This document shows positions 6,077 to 6,127 of a stretch of DNA of 6,127 nucleotides, piece by piece (position 1 is the first letter of the stretch; every line of letters starts with the position of its first letter). The stretch is from CAINDI01 sp037127585 (GTDB lineage Bacteria > Verrucomicrobiota > Verrucomicrobiia > Palsa-1439). The position numbers and the translations under genes were made by a program. Location of the stretch: NCBI GenBank assembly GCA_037127585.1, contig JBAXYB010000151.1, positions 1 through 6,127 of the forward strand, written 5' to 3'. The notes under the pieces are model-generated. The model made no database searches. It was not told the DNA's origin and saw nothing but the letters and a program-made list of their open reading frames with translations.

Positions 6077-6127
6077 ATGCCAACGCCCCATCAAGTAGTT
6101 CCTGTGAGCGGCATGAAAGCGATCGCT
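6077..6127 (+). CDS. possible start of a further gene, cut by the window end
   Basis: An open frame starts with ATG 6077, two bases after the microprotein stop, and stays open for 17 codons to the edge (MPTPHQVVPVSGMKAIA). There is no good ribosome binding site, so it would depend on coupling to the preceding gene. A second in-frame ATG at 6113 begins MKAIA, which could start a signal peptide. Too little is visible to name a family. Confidence 0.25.
   Translation, partial: MPTPHQVVPVSGMKAIA

Noticed and set aside
5889..6083. Minus-strand 64-codon frame at the right end
   Set aside because: It is rich in H, Q, S and P with no domain, and it overlaps a plus-strand frame that has a much better ribosome binding site.
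1..6127. CRISPR array, tRNA, rRNA or insertion sequence
   Set aside because: There are no regularly spaced direct repeats, no cloverleaf or rRNA-like sequence and no transposase frame. The repeats found are palindromic intergenic elements only.

Overview
This 6.1 kb window of GC-rich bacterial DNA encodes a signalling locus: a YfiR-family periplasmic protein, a very large membrane-bound hybrid of CHASE8-HAMP sensor and seven PAS domains ending in a NarX/DesK-type histidine kinase, and a NarL/FixJ-type response regulator. All three genes lie on the + strand. The dispersed long palindromes with GTAGGGCGC...GCGCCCTAC ends, and the pairing of CHASE8/multi-PAS kinases with LuxR-type regulators, suggest an uncultured-type Verrucomicrobiota or similar environmental Gram-negative. 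That placement is an inference from style, not from any marker gene.

Layout. Positions 1-115 may hold the last codons of an upstream gene. A short open frame ends in TAA overlapping the yfiR ATG, and its end looks weakly like the last strand of an outer-membrane TonB-type receptor. Positions 115-696 encode the exported YfiR-like protein. Positions 697-860 are intergenic and are mostly one 100-base near-palindrome (737-836). Positions 861-5036 encode the 1391-residue kinase. The regulator follows after only 10 bases (5047-5727), with its ribosome binding site in the gap. Positions 5728-5981 are non-coding: a second palindromic element (5739-5808), an AT-richer stretch, a striking C-run/G-run dyad (5873-5897) and a possible weak promoter. 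A 30-codon membrane microprotein with a very strong ribosome binding site (5982-6074) follows. A reading frame starting at 6077 runs off the window.

How it may work. In the known YfiBNR system, periplasmic YfiR restrains the CHASE8-HAMP-GGDEF protein YfiN. Here a YfiR-like protein sits next to a CHASE8-HAMP protein whose output is a histidine kinase. The natural reading is that the same periplasmic control module has been wired to phosphotransfer and transcription rather than to cyclic-di-GMP synthesis. The downstream regulator would carry the signal to DNA. The C-run/G-run dyad resembles paired NarL-type half-sites, lies just upstream of the microprotein gene, and is a candidate target. These links are hypotheses from gene order and domain content.
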